Assembly: GCA_025093555.1 (NCBI GenBank)
Contig: JAIWNF010000003.1
Span: 1 to 64,000, forward strand
DNA length: 64,000 bases
Direction of reading: 5' to 3'
Origin: Circinella umbellata
Taxonomy: Eukaryota > Mucoromycota > Mucoromycetes > Mucorales > Lichtheimiaceae
Of the stretch, positions 37,089 to 49,969 are shown piece after piece (position 1 is the stretch's first letter; every line of letters begins with the position of its first letter). A program made the translations under genes and the position numbers. Below the pieces are notes generated by a model. That model made no database searches and had not been told where the DNA came from. It worked only from the letters and a program-made list of their open reading frames with translations.

Positions 37089-37199
37089 TTAAGGTTCTAT
37101 TCTAGGCAGGAAGACGTTTTTACATTTTGGTTTATTTTTACTACCAAACAGTCTACCAGGACCGCGTTTCTCTGGCAAAAACACATCGTCGTTATCCAT
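37089..37199 (-). CDS. Short AT-hook-like ORF, possible detached exon of the nuclease remnant
   Basis: A 36-codon frame, ATG at 37199, encodes MDNDDVFLPEKRGPGRLFGS followed by KNKPKCKNVFLPRIEP and a stop. The KRGPGR..GSKNKPK part resembles AT-hook-type DNA-binding motifs often found in transposon-encoded proteins. It lies on the same strand, about 150 bp upstream of the TnpB/Fanzor-like remnant, and so may be part of the same decayed element. On its own it is too short for a confident gene call. Confidence 0.3.
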   Translation of the reverse strand: MDNDDVFLPEKRGPGRLFGSKNKPKCKNVFLPRIEP

Positions 37200-40100
37200 A
37201 TTATAACAAGAGGAAAAACCTGTGTTGTATAAAAAAAAAAAAGAAAATTCCATACGCGCATAAACGATCTTAGTACACATAAGCTTAGGTCGCACACATA
37301 GACGTTAAATCATGATTTCATTGGCTGAATTGTTGCTTAACTTGTAAAATGATTGGCGCCAGGTACTTTAACACAGCCGTAATTTCCCCCTCCCCCAGAA
37401 ATTGATTTTTTAAGATTCTTTTCTCACAATTTTGCATGAATGAAAATCACTCATCCTTTTTTTTATATATTGTTATGATTCAATGTAGCTAGTAGAAATA
37501 ATGATAATAGGATATTACAATTTTCTTTATATCCTTATATTATTTATAATAGAAAAAAAAGAACGGGAAGAAAGGAAGGGGACAGGAGAGACCAAAAAGT
37601 GAATAATAACACGTTTTGATCGATCGACAATCATTATAGTTTTAAGCAATGGATCTAGCCGTATATGTTCTAGTGTGCACGAATTGTATAATTACTTGAT
37701 ATTCTGACTAGATCCTTGATGTAAAGATAAAATGCATCATGCCATTGAAGATAATAGTAATAATAGTAATGTTTGTTGTTGTTATCTATATCGCAAACCC
37801 TACATTTCTAATGACATTATGTAAAATCCCTCCCCCCAATATTAGTTTAGTTACTCTACACAACGAGTTTTTAAGTGTGCCAAGGGATATATTTTGTGAG
37901 GTTTTTTTCTGGGGGGAGGGGAGTCATAGGAAAGCAGGAGAGTTGATAGCAAGAAGGAGGGAATGACATTTTTGGCCTAATCTTTGGCTTCAAAAATGGA
38001 TTCACATGATAAAGCTTTTTATGCCAAGAAAGTTTTAATATTAGCATTGTATAAATAATTTATATACATGAATGCACATATCTTTTAAAATGAATATGAG
38101 TGACATAATAATAAAGGTTCCAGTGTAAAGATTCCTCTTCTAGTTATCATTACTATCGATGGTACTGCATAACAATTACTATCATTTATGGAATATTAGT
38201 ATCATAACAAGTGTATTACTATACTATTTACGTAGCATTAATCCATTTTATGACATATCAGTCATTTTATCTATGTTTAAATGGTCCGTACATAAAAGAA
38301 AAAGAAAGTAGAAACTCTCTTTTTTTTTCTCCTATTTTAACATTTGCATATCAAACTCATCATACCCAATATATCGGTTTAAGCTCTATTTACATAGTAA
38401 AGATTTTATCTTTTGTAATTCACGTTCTTCACTCCCTGTTCACCAAATCCTTTTCTACGTATTCCTATTATATAGTCCCTGCAACACCTTGAGTTAGTTA
38501 TGTTTTCTTAATACTCCTGATCGACGTGTATTGAGAAAAAAAAAGAAGTGTTTATCATTGCATGTAGATGACCATGTATACATATGTTTGTGTATGTGTG
38601 TGCACGCGCGCAATAAGACAGACAGACACTTTAATTACTACTAATTCTTCTTTATCTATGATGATTAGCCTTCTTAGTTTGTTGTATTATAAAAACAGTT
38701 CTATCAATAAAAATACAATAACAATGAATAAAACTAATGAGTATCTCAAGTTTATAAAAATGTTTACACATCATCATCATATGCGCCACTCTATGTGTTT
38801 TTAAGGTTATTTGTCCAATCTAATAAATACAATAGTTAAAATGATTACATTTGGTTAGGATATTTAAGTTTATGACACGAAAATAATGTTGATCTAAACG
38901 CGTATGTAGTATAATTATGCATTATTGACTCTTATTTTATTTTTGCTTCTAGTACTGTAAGTACAGTAATTTTATTCGACAACTTTCTTTTTGTTTCTAT
39001 TGAATCTTTATAATGTATACGTATTTTATATAAATAGCTTTGAATAACAAGAAAATAGTAGAACTTGTTTTATTATATTTCAACTTTATACAAAGAAATT
39101 TAATTGATGGAACCTTGATGAAAAATCGAGAAATTTCTATAAGTTACTGTACTACCCTTTTGGTCGCTGTTGTATCCTATTTGATAGTCTTTCACCTTCT
39201 TTTAATTTCTTTCTCCTCTCTTTTTGACCCCCTTCTCCAAAAATAAAAATAAAATATCACTTCTCTATCAAAACATCGTAACTATGTTTCTATATTTGGT
39301 TAGATTATTTGTCTCTTTTTTCTTTTTTTCGTGTTCCCATAAATTATTAAAACACCACCAAACCCTATTTTATGTTAACAAGAGTTCCCATCATTAGGGG
39401 TCTGACTTTTTTTTTTTTATCAATTTTGGCGTTGGGGGTGTCTATTGTAATTTCATATGGTGACAAGAATAAAGAATTATTGTATTTTCAGTTTCGTAAT
39501 TTGAGTAACAAGATAATTCTTGATCCTAACTGTTACATTTTTTTGGGTTCATAAATAACAAAACTACCAATAATCTCATTTACTGTAATTGGATCTAATG
39601 TGGGTTTCTTCTGTATTAAATCCGTGATGCTCTTCTATGCATAACTTGTAGCTTAGATACACGTATTCTAAATCCAATCTTTTTCTTCTTGGCTAATTAT
39701 ATCAATGACATTGAATGTCTACTGAAAGAACGTTTTTTGTATTTTGTTATTGGATAAGTCATTAAATAGAGAAGCTGACGAGAGGATCTATTACAAATGT
39801 ACATGATTAGATGGAACATAGAAATAATATGATTTGAACAAAGAAATGTAGTTTATAGGCAAGAAAAAGTAGGGTATGGGAATGACAATATAAATCAATT
39901 TAATTACTATGACGATACGTACTGAACCAGGCAGGAATGATAATTTTTTTAATTAAAGATGGATAATATAAATCAGATGGAATAACTTTCTTTTATATAT
40001 ATCTGAACATTATTAGAAAGTAATAAAAGTACACTATCGTTATTTAAGTGATAAGCGTTTTCCGATCACCATTAGCTTTCTATCATGCCATCGCCAACAA

Positions 40101-41133
40101 CTATAAAATATTGTTTGATTCATATGTATAAATAAAAGAATACAAGACATCATATTGGACCGCTTCATTACAACCGATATTACTATAGGTTATTCAAAAA
40201 AAAACAGGATTAAACTGAGCTGCCACACCATCCCACTTATCATAACAGGCTAGATACAAGTAAATAATTTTTTTAATACCAATAAATATGTTTTCATAAA
40301 GCAACACATATATTAAACGCATTGAAAAAAAAAATGAAAACAGTAACATCTGTGAGTTTCTTTTTCAAATATTCATTTACATTCTTTATAGTCACCTTTT
40401 AATTCTAATTTAGTATATACACTTGTAAAGATTATATAATGGCTCGCTGGAGATAACATAGGCCAAGATCATCACAATTATTATCGTAAGATGTCAATAG
40501 ATATTTTACAAAAGATTCAATCTATTTCTATTCAAGTTAACTCGACAGTATTTTGAAAAGTATTTTTAAAACAGTTTTAAGCACATGCATAATGTGTAAT
40601 TCTCCCCTTAAATCACAAAGACCCCCCAAATGCCAGATTGAGAAAAAAAATTACACAGTTGTGATCGGAAAAAAAAGCCTCCGCCAATCATTAAGAAAAA
40701 AAAAATACTCCTGCAAGCTTTTAAACAATATCAATGACGTAATCATTCGATGGTAACCCGAAAAAAAAAATGTAAGTGGCAAGTGCACACAAATAATAGT
40801 GATAAACTCTATTCTTAATAGAGTCCGGCCGATCTTCAATAAAATATATAAAAAGATCCAAGTTACTATTCTTCTTTTTTTTTTCCGCAACTTTTCGTTA
40901 GTTTTTTTTCCTACATCATCAAAAAACAACCACATAAATACATCGATATAGATATATAATACATATATACTTATAAGCAACCGTAACAACAATAGTAATA
41001 ACATCAAATACATTTCTTTCCTTCCGATTTCGCTTTTTATTATTGTTACTAAAAACAATTGCTTATAGTTTGTTGGCAAAGTAAGCCATACAAAAGAAAG
41101 AATCTATCTATCAGCTTATACGGCCTATCATAT
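37200..41133. other. 3.9-kb gene-poor region
   Basis: AT-rich sequence beyond the nuclease remnant. The frames I see (for example 37739-37966, 39372-39554, and 40651-41079 on the minus strand) are hydrophobic or low in complexity, without recognisable motifs. There is a GT/CA and GC-alternating patch near 38580-38612 and a G-rich patch near 37908-37922. The last 300 bp contain the T/A-tract promoter of the SAM/HMG gene. No RNA gene or complete transposon seen. Confidence 0.5.
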
Positions 41134-43948
41134 ATGCAACAAGAGAACGAAGTAACTACCATATCGTTTAGTTCAGAGGATCCTGGACATTGTGAAGTAA
41201 AAGAATTATTATCTCGTTGTAAATTATTACAATATTTAGAAATACTTTTGAACGAAGGTTTTGATTCGTTGAAATCGGTAATGTAATGATAATTATAATA
41301 AGTAAAAAAAAAAGTCACTTTTTTTTTTGTTGGGGGGTTGAGTACATTGGGGGGGATAATTATCAATAAGCAAAAATCACATTATATATTAAAAAAAAAC
41401 AATAATATGTATTCTTGTTATTTAGTTATGCGAAGTGAGCGAAGACGATATGATCGTCATGAAAGTCAAACGGGGTCATCGTAGGGTAAAGTAAACATTT
41501 ACATTTAATAACGTCATATCAAACATATTTGGAGTTGTTGAGAATAGAGGTTAAACTCGATTAGGCTTAGTTGTCTATCACTTTTAACAAGGTTTTAACT
41601 AATCCTTTATTTTTAATAAACTACTAAATACGATCAATGTAGTTAATACAGCGTGAAATTGCTTCATTGAAAGGTATCCCACGTCATGAACCTATAAGTA
41701 TTAGTAGAACGGGTACCGTTACTACAACTACTTCAAACGGTAAAGTATTCTTTTTTAGTGGTTACATTTGTACACACGAGAAATATTTAAGCTACGTATC
41801 ATCTGACACATATGCACGCATATACGTATTCTATATATAGTGCCGACTCTTACACGTACAACAAACACTGCAACTATAACAAAAACATCAAGTGACAGCA
41901 GTTGTAGTAGCGGTAATAACAGTAGCGGTAATGCAAGTCGACAAGAAGCGAGTGCCACAAGTAGTAATAACAGTGGTACTATTACCTCTGCGACCACTCT
42001 AAGTGGTGAAAAGGCAACAAGTAGTCGATTTCAACAGACTTCAAGAACACCAGTGATATCTAATTCAGCATCATTGTTATCTAATCAACAGCAACAACAT
42101 TATCATCAACAACAACAGCAACAGCAACAGTTACAACGACAACAACCAAAACATTATCATCATTATCATCAACATCGATCGACCATTCGTACTATGAATA
42201 ATTTTCCAAGTAAAGGAAGTGACTCATCCAATGACGATGGTGTAGTCAACACAAACAAAGAAATTAAAAATTCAAAGCAACAAGAAAAACAACGTCAAGA
42301 AAACATGTTACCACCCAAACGACGTTATCGACGTCATCCTAAACCGGATCGAAATGCCCCTGTGAAACCCCCTTCTGCTTATGTGATGTTTTCGAATGAT
42401 TTACGTATCGAATTAAAAGATCAAAATTTGACATTTGCACAACTTGCTAAGATTGCAGGAGAACGATGGAAATCATTGGAATCAGAAGGAAAAAATCAAT
42501 ATGAAGCAACGGCAACAGAAGCTAAAAATGTGTATATTGTATCATTAAATCAATATCGTCAAACTTCTGAATTTAAGGTAATAATTTATTTTAATAGAAA
42601 TTTACACAATAAAAAAAACAAACTTTTACTTATTATTATTACAAATTTATAAATTGTTATTTATTATTGTGGTTTTATTCTTATTAATTTGTTTTTTTAA
42701 AATGCATTTCGCATATGTGTTCCTCTCTTTTTTTTTTGTTTTTGTTTTTTATTTTGGGATTGCTTTTTTTTTTATTATTTTGTTGATAAAAAAAATTGTA
42801 GAAATATCAAGAATATCTTGATGATTTTCGTGCAAAATATGGTAAAATTAGGGCTGGTGGAAATGGTACTAGAAAACGATATAAAACAGCCATTGGATCT
42901 CCAGGAAGGTAAGCTTATATTTCCCGGTTCTTTTTTTTTTGTTGGATATTGTTATCATGATCAGTGTTGGCGGCTCTTCCAACTTATCAAAGTCGGATAT
43001 AAGCAGGAAACCTCTTCATTTATATGTTTATACATTTTTTCAAAAATGGGAGTTTTTCTTTTTCTTGATAGTTGTTCGCTTTGAATAAATGAGTAGCAAG
43101 CCTAACCAACACTGATTTATATTTTATGGACTAAATAATTTACTCATAGTCCTTTTTTTAATTCTATAAATAGTGGAAGCTTGGCTGATTCTAGTTCAAA
43201 TGGTAACAGTAGTAATGGAGGTCAGGGTAGTTCTTCAGGTGGTGGTAATGGTAGTAGTAGTGGTAGTAGTAGTAGTAGTAGTGGAGGATCAGCTGATGGT
43301 AATTATTATGAAAGTAGTAATGGTAGTAATGACCCTTTACCTACTACTGCTACTAAAACTTCTGCTACTACTCTTGATGAACAGCAACATCAACAACAAA
43401 AAAACCGACGCCAACGAAGGAGATCTAAGGTAATCCCATCTTCAGCGACAAAAGAGACGACAACGACAAAAATGACAACGACGCCTCCCGCTAATGACGG
43501 TCATGACAACAGGGAACGGGTAGTAGAAGATAATATTATTGATGAGAATGGAACTACTGACGGCAACGATAATAATGCTTCTACTTATACTACTTCTGTG
43601 GTTCGTGGATTTTTCATACAGGATATGAATAATAATGAAAATGATAATAATATTGATGTTGATGTTGTTGATAAAAATAATAATTATAATAATAATGATG
43701 TTTTCACCAACAACAGCAATAATAACAATGATGATAACGCCTGGCCTGAATATTTTCATGATTCTATTGCTAGTTTTACAGGTCTATTCGATTTCCAGTT
43801 ACCCACGGCCACCAAACCACAATCAACCGCGATGACGAATATCGATCCTGAGGAAGATTCGGCTGATAATTCAGATATTGAGAAATTAAATAATAAAGAT
43901 AATGATAGAAATAATGGTATGTTATATTATTACAATTTTAACAAATAA
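41134..43948 (+). CDS. SAM-domain plus HMG-box DNA-binding protein
   Basis: Six exons (41134-41277, 41426-41485, 41643-41739, 41841-42577, 42802-42908, 43174-43948) join to 639 residues. The N-terminus is a SAM domain split over three exons: LLSRCKLLQYLEILLNEGFD, SLKSLCEVSEDDMIVMKVKR, GHRRLIQREIASLKGIP. A Ser/Asn/Gln/His-rich linker follows, then a basic stretch (PPKRRYRRHPKPDRN) and an HMG box: APVKPPSAYVMFSNDLRIEL, FAQLAKIAGERWKSLESEGK, and YEATATEAKNVYIVSLNQYR. The C-terminal 260 residues are poly-Ser/Asn/Asp. SAM plus HMG suggests a multimerising chromatin or transcription factor. The GTATGT near 43919 could be an alternative donor, which would change the last few residues. Confidence 0.87.
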
Positions 43949-44135
43949 AAAAAAAGGCGGGTGGAATAATCAAATAGTACTGGTGACATATTTTTAGTAT
44001 TGTAAACTGATTTATTATATATCATAGTTCGGTGACGAAGTTCTTTTTACGCCAGTTAACAAGATTTATTCCCTTGCGGTTTTTTACACAATAACATTTC
44101 CCGACATATTCAAAATTACATTTTAACATTCAATG

Positions 44136-44177
<42 letters not shown>

Positions 44178-44736
44178 GTCACCTAAACTACATCTTATTT
44201 ACACTACGACAATTAGTATACGAAACAACAATTTTTCTTTTCTTTTTCTGCGCCACACTATCCACATATACACGTACACCAACCAATCACTTAAAAAAAA
44301 AAGATATGCATTTATACGAAAATATGATAAATATAGAGTCATTATAAAAAAAAATTACCATGCGGCTATTCTTTGTCGTTAACAGCAACCACCAATTCTG
44401 CCTTTCTTTATTATAACTCATCCAGGTTTTTATATGTTTGCTCGTTTATATCATTATGCTTTTCATTTTCTACGTTTTCTTTTTCATTTTCATTTTCTTT
44501 TATATATGTTTTTCCTGCTCATTTTCTCTCTTTTCTTTTTCCTTCATCCGCTACATATACCTTTAAGGTGTCTAAACCACTCGCATTTACCATTGAACAT
44601 AATACGTATTGCTATTATTATTATTTTTATTATTACATAGGTAGGATTATATATATGATTTGCTGGGATTTTTTTATTTTATTAATTTGTATATGTATAT
44701 GTATATATATATGCTATTCATCATTTATTTATTTTT
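43949..44736. other. Convergent intergenic region with long TA microsatellite
   Basis: This 788-bp region lies between the stops of two convergent genes. It holds a (TA)n run of about 31 bp at 44142-44172, poly-A tracts, TTTTCATTTTCTTT-type pyrimidine runs (44455-44530) and a shorter GTATATATATA stretch. No gene seen; likely two 3' UTRs. Confidence 0.55.
44142..44172. repeat. (TA)n microsatellite
   Basis: Uninterrupted TA dinucleotide run of about 31 bp between the convergent HMG and RhoGAP genes. Confidence 0.9.
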
Positions 44737-47700
44737 TTAAAAGTCTTCATCTTTAAAAAAAGAATCTAAACTTCCTTGAGACGATATTCTTGAATGTCTT
44801 GTTTGTTTGTGTTGTTTTGTTATATAATCATCTTCATCAATATTACTGTTTTGAGTTTTATCTTTGGGTGGTGGAGCAGGCCCAGGAGGTTCATTGATAT
44901 CTAATTGTACTAGCAATGGCGAATCCGTAATTGTATGATCCGATACATTGTTATTGTTATTTGTCGTATTTGGTATTATAATATCCTTGGGTTTATGTAA
45001 TTTATGATTTTCAGAGAATAATGAATTATTAAAAAGAATTGTTTTTGTTATTGTTGGTTCATCAGATACTCGTCGTTTCCCAGGTAATTCATCTAATGTA
45101 AATGAACTTCTTGGTCGTATTGGAGGTTCTGCTGATGCTCGACCTGGTCGACGCGAATGAGAAGGTGTTTCATCTGGATCTTCAAAAAGTGTACTTGATG
45201 ACGGCACAGGAATCGGTCGATGTGGAGAAGCAGCCGACATGGTAGCTGATCTTGCAAGTTCTGCTGTTGATGTCGATGAACTTCTTCTCATAAATGATAA
45301 TAAAGTACGTCGTCGTTGCGGTGGTGAAGATGAAAGAGGAAATTCTGGTGGTTTATTACTATTATTATTACTCGTGATGTGATTGTGACCTTGAATAGTA
45401 GAGTCCAATTGTTTTTCCTTTTGTTGCGCAAGAATGTTATTGTTGTTGTTATGATGATGTTGTATCACTACGTTGTTTGTTTCTCGCGTAGGTGTAACCA
45501 ATTGAGTAGATGCGATAGATGATGTGGTAGATGCAGCAGATGATGACATTTCAAGTGATGGTTCCTTTACAGATGAATTATTTGTAGATGATGGATGACC
45601 ATTATCATTACTGGTATTGGACGATGGAGCAACAATGATACGCCGATTCGAATATTCTTCATGTGCTTTGATCGCATCGTCTGAAAATATGGTCTCAACG
45701 TTACTTATAAGGTCTCGTATAAGTCTATAAGGGTGTCGATCGTGTGAAGTCAAGGTACTTGCTAATTGAGGTCGTATCAATACATGACAGAAACGTGATG
45801 CAAGTTCATGTAAAATTTCTTCTTGATCTGTTTCATCATTATCTGATTGGCCCAACAGTCTTATATTAAAAAATTATAAATTTGGTAAAACAAAAATATA
45901 TAAGTTATTGTTGTTTAAATGTTCAAATAAAAAAAAACAGTAATAATATTAATCCACTAATGTACTATACCTATGAAAATGTTCCAAAAGTTCTTTGAGG
46001 GTATAAAAGTTGGATGCGGGTAAAGTAGTTAACAGCTTACCAATGGAAGCTAGTCGAGAAGTATCATCAAGATGTTCTATTTATATATAGATACCATAAT
46101 ATAAACGAAAAGTTTAGCATATGTAATATTTGATAGACCCACTATAAGCACAGTTATAAATTATTAAGTAATACACTCATAATAATAAAAACTTACGATT
46201 GGTATATAATAATTTGATGGGGTCATATAATTCAAAGGTTAAAAGACATTCAGGTAACTCCAAAAGGTATAAACGTATTAATGAAGCCAAGACCATGACA
46301 TCATATCTTTCAAGATTTTGACTCATTAAAACAAGAGAAAGTGATGGAATATTTAATCTTTCTCGAGCTTCATGTGCCTGATCCAATTGAATTTCTGAGG
46401 TCCACATTTTCGTACGTTCTACATTAATACGTATAATAAAAAAATTCAATGAGCTGTTATTATTATCACTGAATTTTTTTTTTACCCCTTAGTACTTAAA
46501 CACGCATTTTCATACCTTCTTTGTAAATTTGTGAAAAACCTAAAATAAAAACAAAATAGAATAGATTTTCCTGTTGTTATTATTATTCTTCATTTATCTG
46601 ATGTTATTTATTTTTTTTTACTTTTACTTACTAGATTCAATTGCTGATAAACCTTGTGATATCAATGGGGGTACAACCACTTTATGAATATGTGCATATT
46701 CTTCTAATGATACACCAAACAATTGATCTATATATATAGAATATATATCAAATAAATATACAATGTTGATATATAATAAATACTTCCTGTTAGAAAAAAA
46801 AAGATGAAATGTTTTTTTATCTTAATTTTCATTTAGATAATATAAATACCTATAGCCGCTCCATGGAAATAGTTTACATATAAAGGTGGACGTGGACAAA
46901 ATCGCCCCGTATGATATTGCTCAACAATAAATTGTACATCTTTATCTGGTTTTAATGTTTCTTGATATAACATCATTCGATCATAAAGTTCCTTATAATA
47001 TGGTATTGAATTGGACAATATTGCAGCAGTACTCACAAAGGCTATAAATATGTGTTTAAAGAAAAAATTATAAATTATAAATTTTTAATATATATATATA
47101 TACAAATTTTCACTTTCTATTCGAAAATTGAATAAAAATATACGTTCAGCATTTTTATATGTATATATATATATATATACCTTGCTTAATCGTTTGTATA
47201 CGTTCAAGTTCAAGACTTTCCATTTCTTCATAATGAGAAAACTATATTAAAGAAGCGTCAGTAATTTACCAAACGAAAAAAAAAAAGTAATAGTCATAAA
47301 TGTATAAGTACTTACTATTTCTTCTTCAGTTTCCATACGTATTCTATCCACTTCCTTTACACGATTCCGATATCCTTTATCAGCCTGATCCATTTCATGA
47401 ATTGCTCGATTACAAGCCTGTTCTGTTGCATTACCACTACTTGATCGTCCCCAGCGTCCGAATAATGAACCCATTCCACTTGAGGAAGGATCGGATGATT
47501 TACTTTGCTCGGTTAAAAATTCCGAGTAAGTTGTTCCCGGTATACCAATGCTGGGATATTCGACAACATAGTGAACATTTTGAGAAAATTCATTCGTTGT
47601 ATCAATAGAAGAAGAAGCTTTCAAATATCCTTGATTCAGCAGTGCCTGACAAAAAGTTTCGGAATCTTTTTCTGGATCATCAAAACGCGGACCAAGATCC

Positions 47701-48446
47701 GTAGTGGCAATAGACCAGCCACTTACATTACTGTGGCGTGAGGAAACTTCATCTGCTCCTGCTGCTTGTTGTTCTTGATTATTATTGTACGACATTGCTT
47801 GCTGTTGTTTAATAATATATTGTAATATTTCTTGACCCGTCATTTCTTTAATATCTAACTGTTCCAAAAGTCGACAAAGTTGTATTCTTGTAAACATCCA
47901 ATCATCAATCCAAATAGGATCATCAGGATGTTTATATTCTGGACACATGGATTGAACGGTACGACATTTTCCAACGTATTGTATACTGGATTGATCCAAC
48001 GATTTAAAAGATTCGACAAATAAACTAATCTGATTATCCATTTGTTTCTTGCTTTGTGTGACAATACGTTCATATCGTTTTGTAAATCGACCCAATGGAT
48101 CTAAAACTTGGTCGATTAAATTATTTGCACGTTGTAGGTGGGTTTTGGCCGATTCACTACTTTCACAGCGAACAACTTCGAAGCATTTCTTGAGTCCAGC
48201 GCCAATGTCTCGATCGAATGCCTTGTCATCGTTCAAAACGTTATCTTTTTCAAGTGTTGTCAAGTGTTCAGCATACACTTGCTCTACTGTCGCTCTTTTT
48301 TGTAAATAATCTGCAATCACTTGATTCTCTTCAATGGATTGTTGAAGCTTTTGATGAAGTACATTGAGTCCGTGAGAAAAGTCAGGAATGCCATTTTGAG
48401 AGGCATTCGGTGACCAAAAAGAAGTATAGAAAGGGTGATGAGGCAT
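44737..48446 (-). CDS. F-BAR / DEP / RhoGAP protein (Rgd2-like)
   Basis: About eight exons, roughly 1,000 residues from MPHHPFYTSFWSPNASQNGI (ATG at 48446). The N-terminus is an F-BAR (FCH) membrane-curvature domain: LHQKLQQSIEENQVIADYLQ, KRATVEQVYAEHLTTLEK. A DEP-like insert follows (DDWMFTRIQLCRLLEQLDI, ETFCQALLNQGYLKA), then the second F-BAR helix part, a RhoGAP domain (FGVSLEEYAHIHKVVVPPLI, LRLYLLELPECLLTFELYD-like, TLPASNFYTLKELLEHFHR) and a long Ser/Asn/Pro-rich tail. The order matches yeast Rgd2, a GAP for Cdc42/Rho5. The usual arginine-finger motif (GIFR) is not evident: at that position the sequence reads SSFSQIYKEERTKMW, across a 24-nt exon (46516-46539). The gene is divergent from Vps8. 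Confidence 0.88.
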
Positions 48447-48510
48447 ATATAATTGTATAATGTATGAAAAGAAAAGTTTGCCTCCTTGTTTGTTATGAAA
48501 AAAAGAAAAA

Positions 48511-48513
<3 letters not shown>

Positions 48514-48554
<41 letters not shown>
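48514..48554. repeat. A41 homopolymer
   Basis: Forty-one consecutive A on the plus strand, about 70 bp upstream of the RhoGAP ATG, where it acts as a poly-T tract of the promoter or 5' UTR. Such tracts exclude nucleosomes in fungi. The exact length is prone to sequencing error. Confidence 0.9.
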
Positions 48555-48558
<4 letters not shown>

Positions 48559-49075
48559 AAGGGAGATATATATATAAAAATAAGAGAAGTTTAAAGTGTC
48601 TTTTTTTCGTGCTGAGAAAAAGATTTCATGCACATTTGTCCTCATTTAGGTTATCCGCCACTCAAAGATATATAAAATCATTATAATTAAAGTTTCAAAA
48701 CGAATGATGTAAATCACCCCAGTTTTATTTGCTATAATTATAATATGATATTTTCATTAATGTTTTTATTCAAGAAATAAAAATATTGTGATACAAAGAT
48801 AAAAATATTTTTTAGTTTAATATTTTTGATATATTTTACATAACTATATTAGCATTATTTGTTTCTGTCTACCATTTAAATCAGTAATATCAATAATAAT
48901 AAAATTAATCTCCTGATAATTGTATGTAAAATAATAAGCATGTTAATAATTTACATTTCCTGATAGATAGCTTTGTTTTTAATCCATATATATGCGTAAT
49001 AGTGAAAACAATTGATATTATTATTAATAGTAGCGATAATAATAAAACAAATTGTTGATTAAAAAAAAGACACTT

Positions 49076-49103
49076 TCACCTAGTTACATGGTAACTATGG
49101 TGA
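49076..49103. promoter_or_regulatory. Interrupted palindrome resembling an RFX X-box
   Basis: TCACCTAGTTAC, then ATG, then GTAACTATGGTGA: arms of 12 bp pair with a single bulged T. The core GTTAC-ATG-GTAAC resembles the RFX/Crt1 X-box (GTTRCCATGGYAAC) with one base missing in the centre. It lies about 1.2 kb upstream of Vps8 and 0.6 kb upstream of the RhoGAP gene. Confidence 0.35.
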
Positions 49104-49969
49104 CACAGTCGCAATTTGATGCCATAATGTAGCAATGCCCTTATTTGACTTTATGCTTTAAAACGTTGCGTAGTAATAATTTCGTATAAATACATATTAT
49201 ATTAGGCTATATGACAACATAAATTGTACTAAACACCCAAACCGCAAATGACTATGATATATGTTCTTTTTATTGATAATATATGACATAAGCTCGGAGT
49301 AAGTGTAAGCAAAAAGTATTTGGAATGCTTTGGATCGTTAATATAATACCAATATTCGCGTTGTTATAAAAAGATATTGAAAAGCGATTTTTTTTTCTAG
49401 GAATACTTGATTACATAGATGTCTCTCATATTTTTAACCGTTCTCAACTTTGTATTCTGAAATTCAGATATAATAACATCAAACTTAAGTTGATCCGTTC
49501 GAAGATTGGCTATTAATTTAGCAGCTGAAATGTGATAGAATCAATAGCGGCTCTTTACATCAATTCTAAACGTGATGAAGATGTTCATAGACACACATAG
49601 AAACATTAAATAATGGTGGAATAATAGTAGCATAAAACTTAAGTGTGTAGTGATTTCGATAGCCACTATTCATTTTTCTTATAGTCATGCATATTATTGA
49701 TCAAAATAACAAATCAAGTCAGTTTTAATCACATCATCAATTATCATATGCTCATTGATAAGACAAATAAGGTTCAGAATACTTTTAATATATTATATCT
49801 TAGCCACAACTAGAGAAGCTTTTTATGAACTGTGAGTATTATTATTATTTGAACATGAAAACTAACTAAGCGTATTATAATGGAAACTAGCCAAACCATC
49901 CATGCATCAAGGATGTGTTGTTTAGATTAGACTATAAAAAAACAGTGTATGCAACCTGTTTCAATTTCC

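Noticed and set aside
40651..41079. 142-codon minus-strand frame
   Set aside because: Mostly Leu/Ile/Phe from A/T tracts, no motif, and overlaps the promoter of the SAM/HMG gene.
44373..44756. Plus-strand frame of 127 codons
   Set aside because: Low-complexity Phe/Tyr/Ser translation of pyrimidine runs, overlapping the RhoGAP 3' end.
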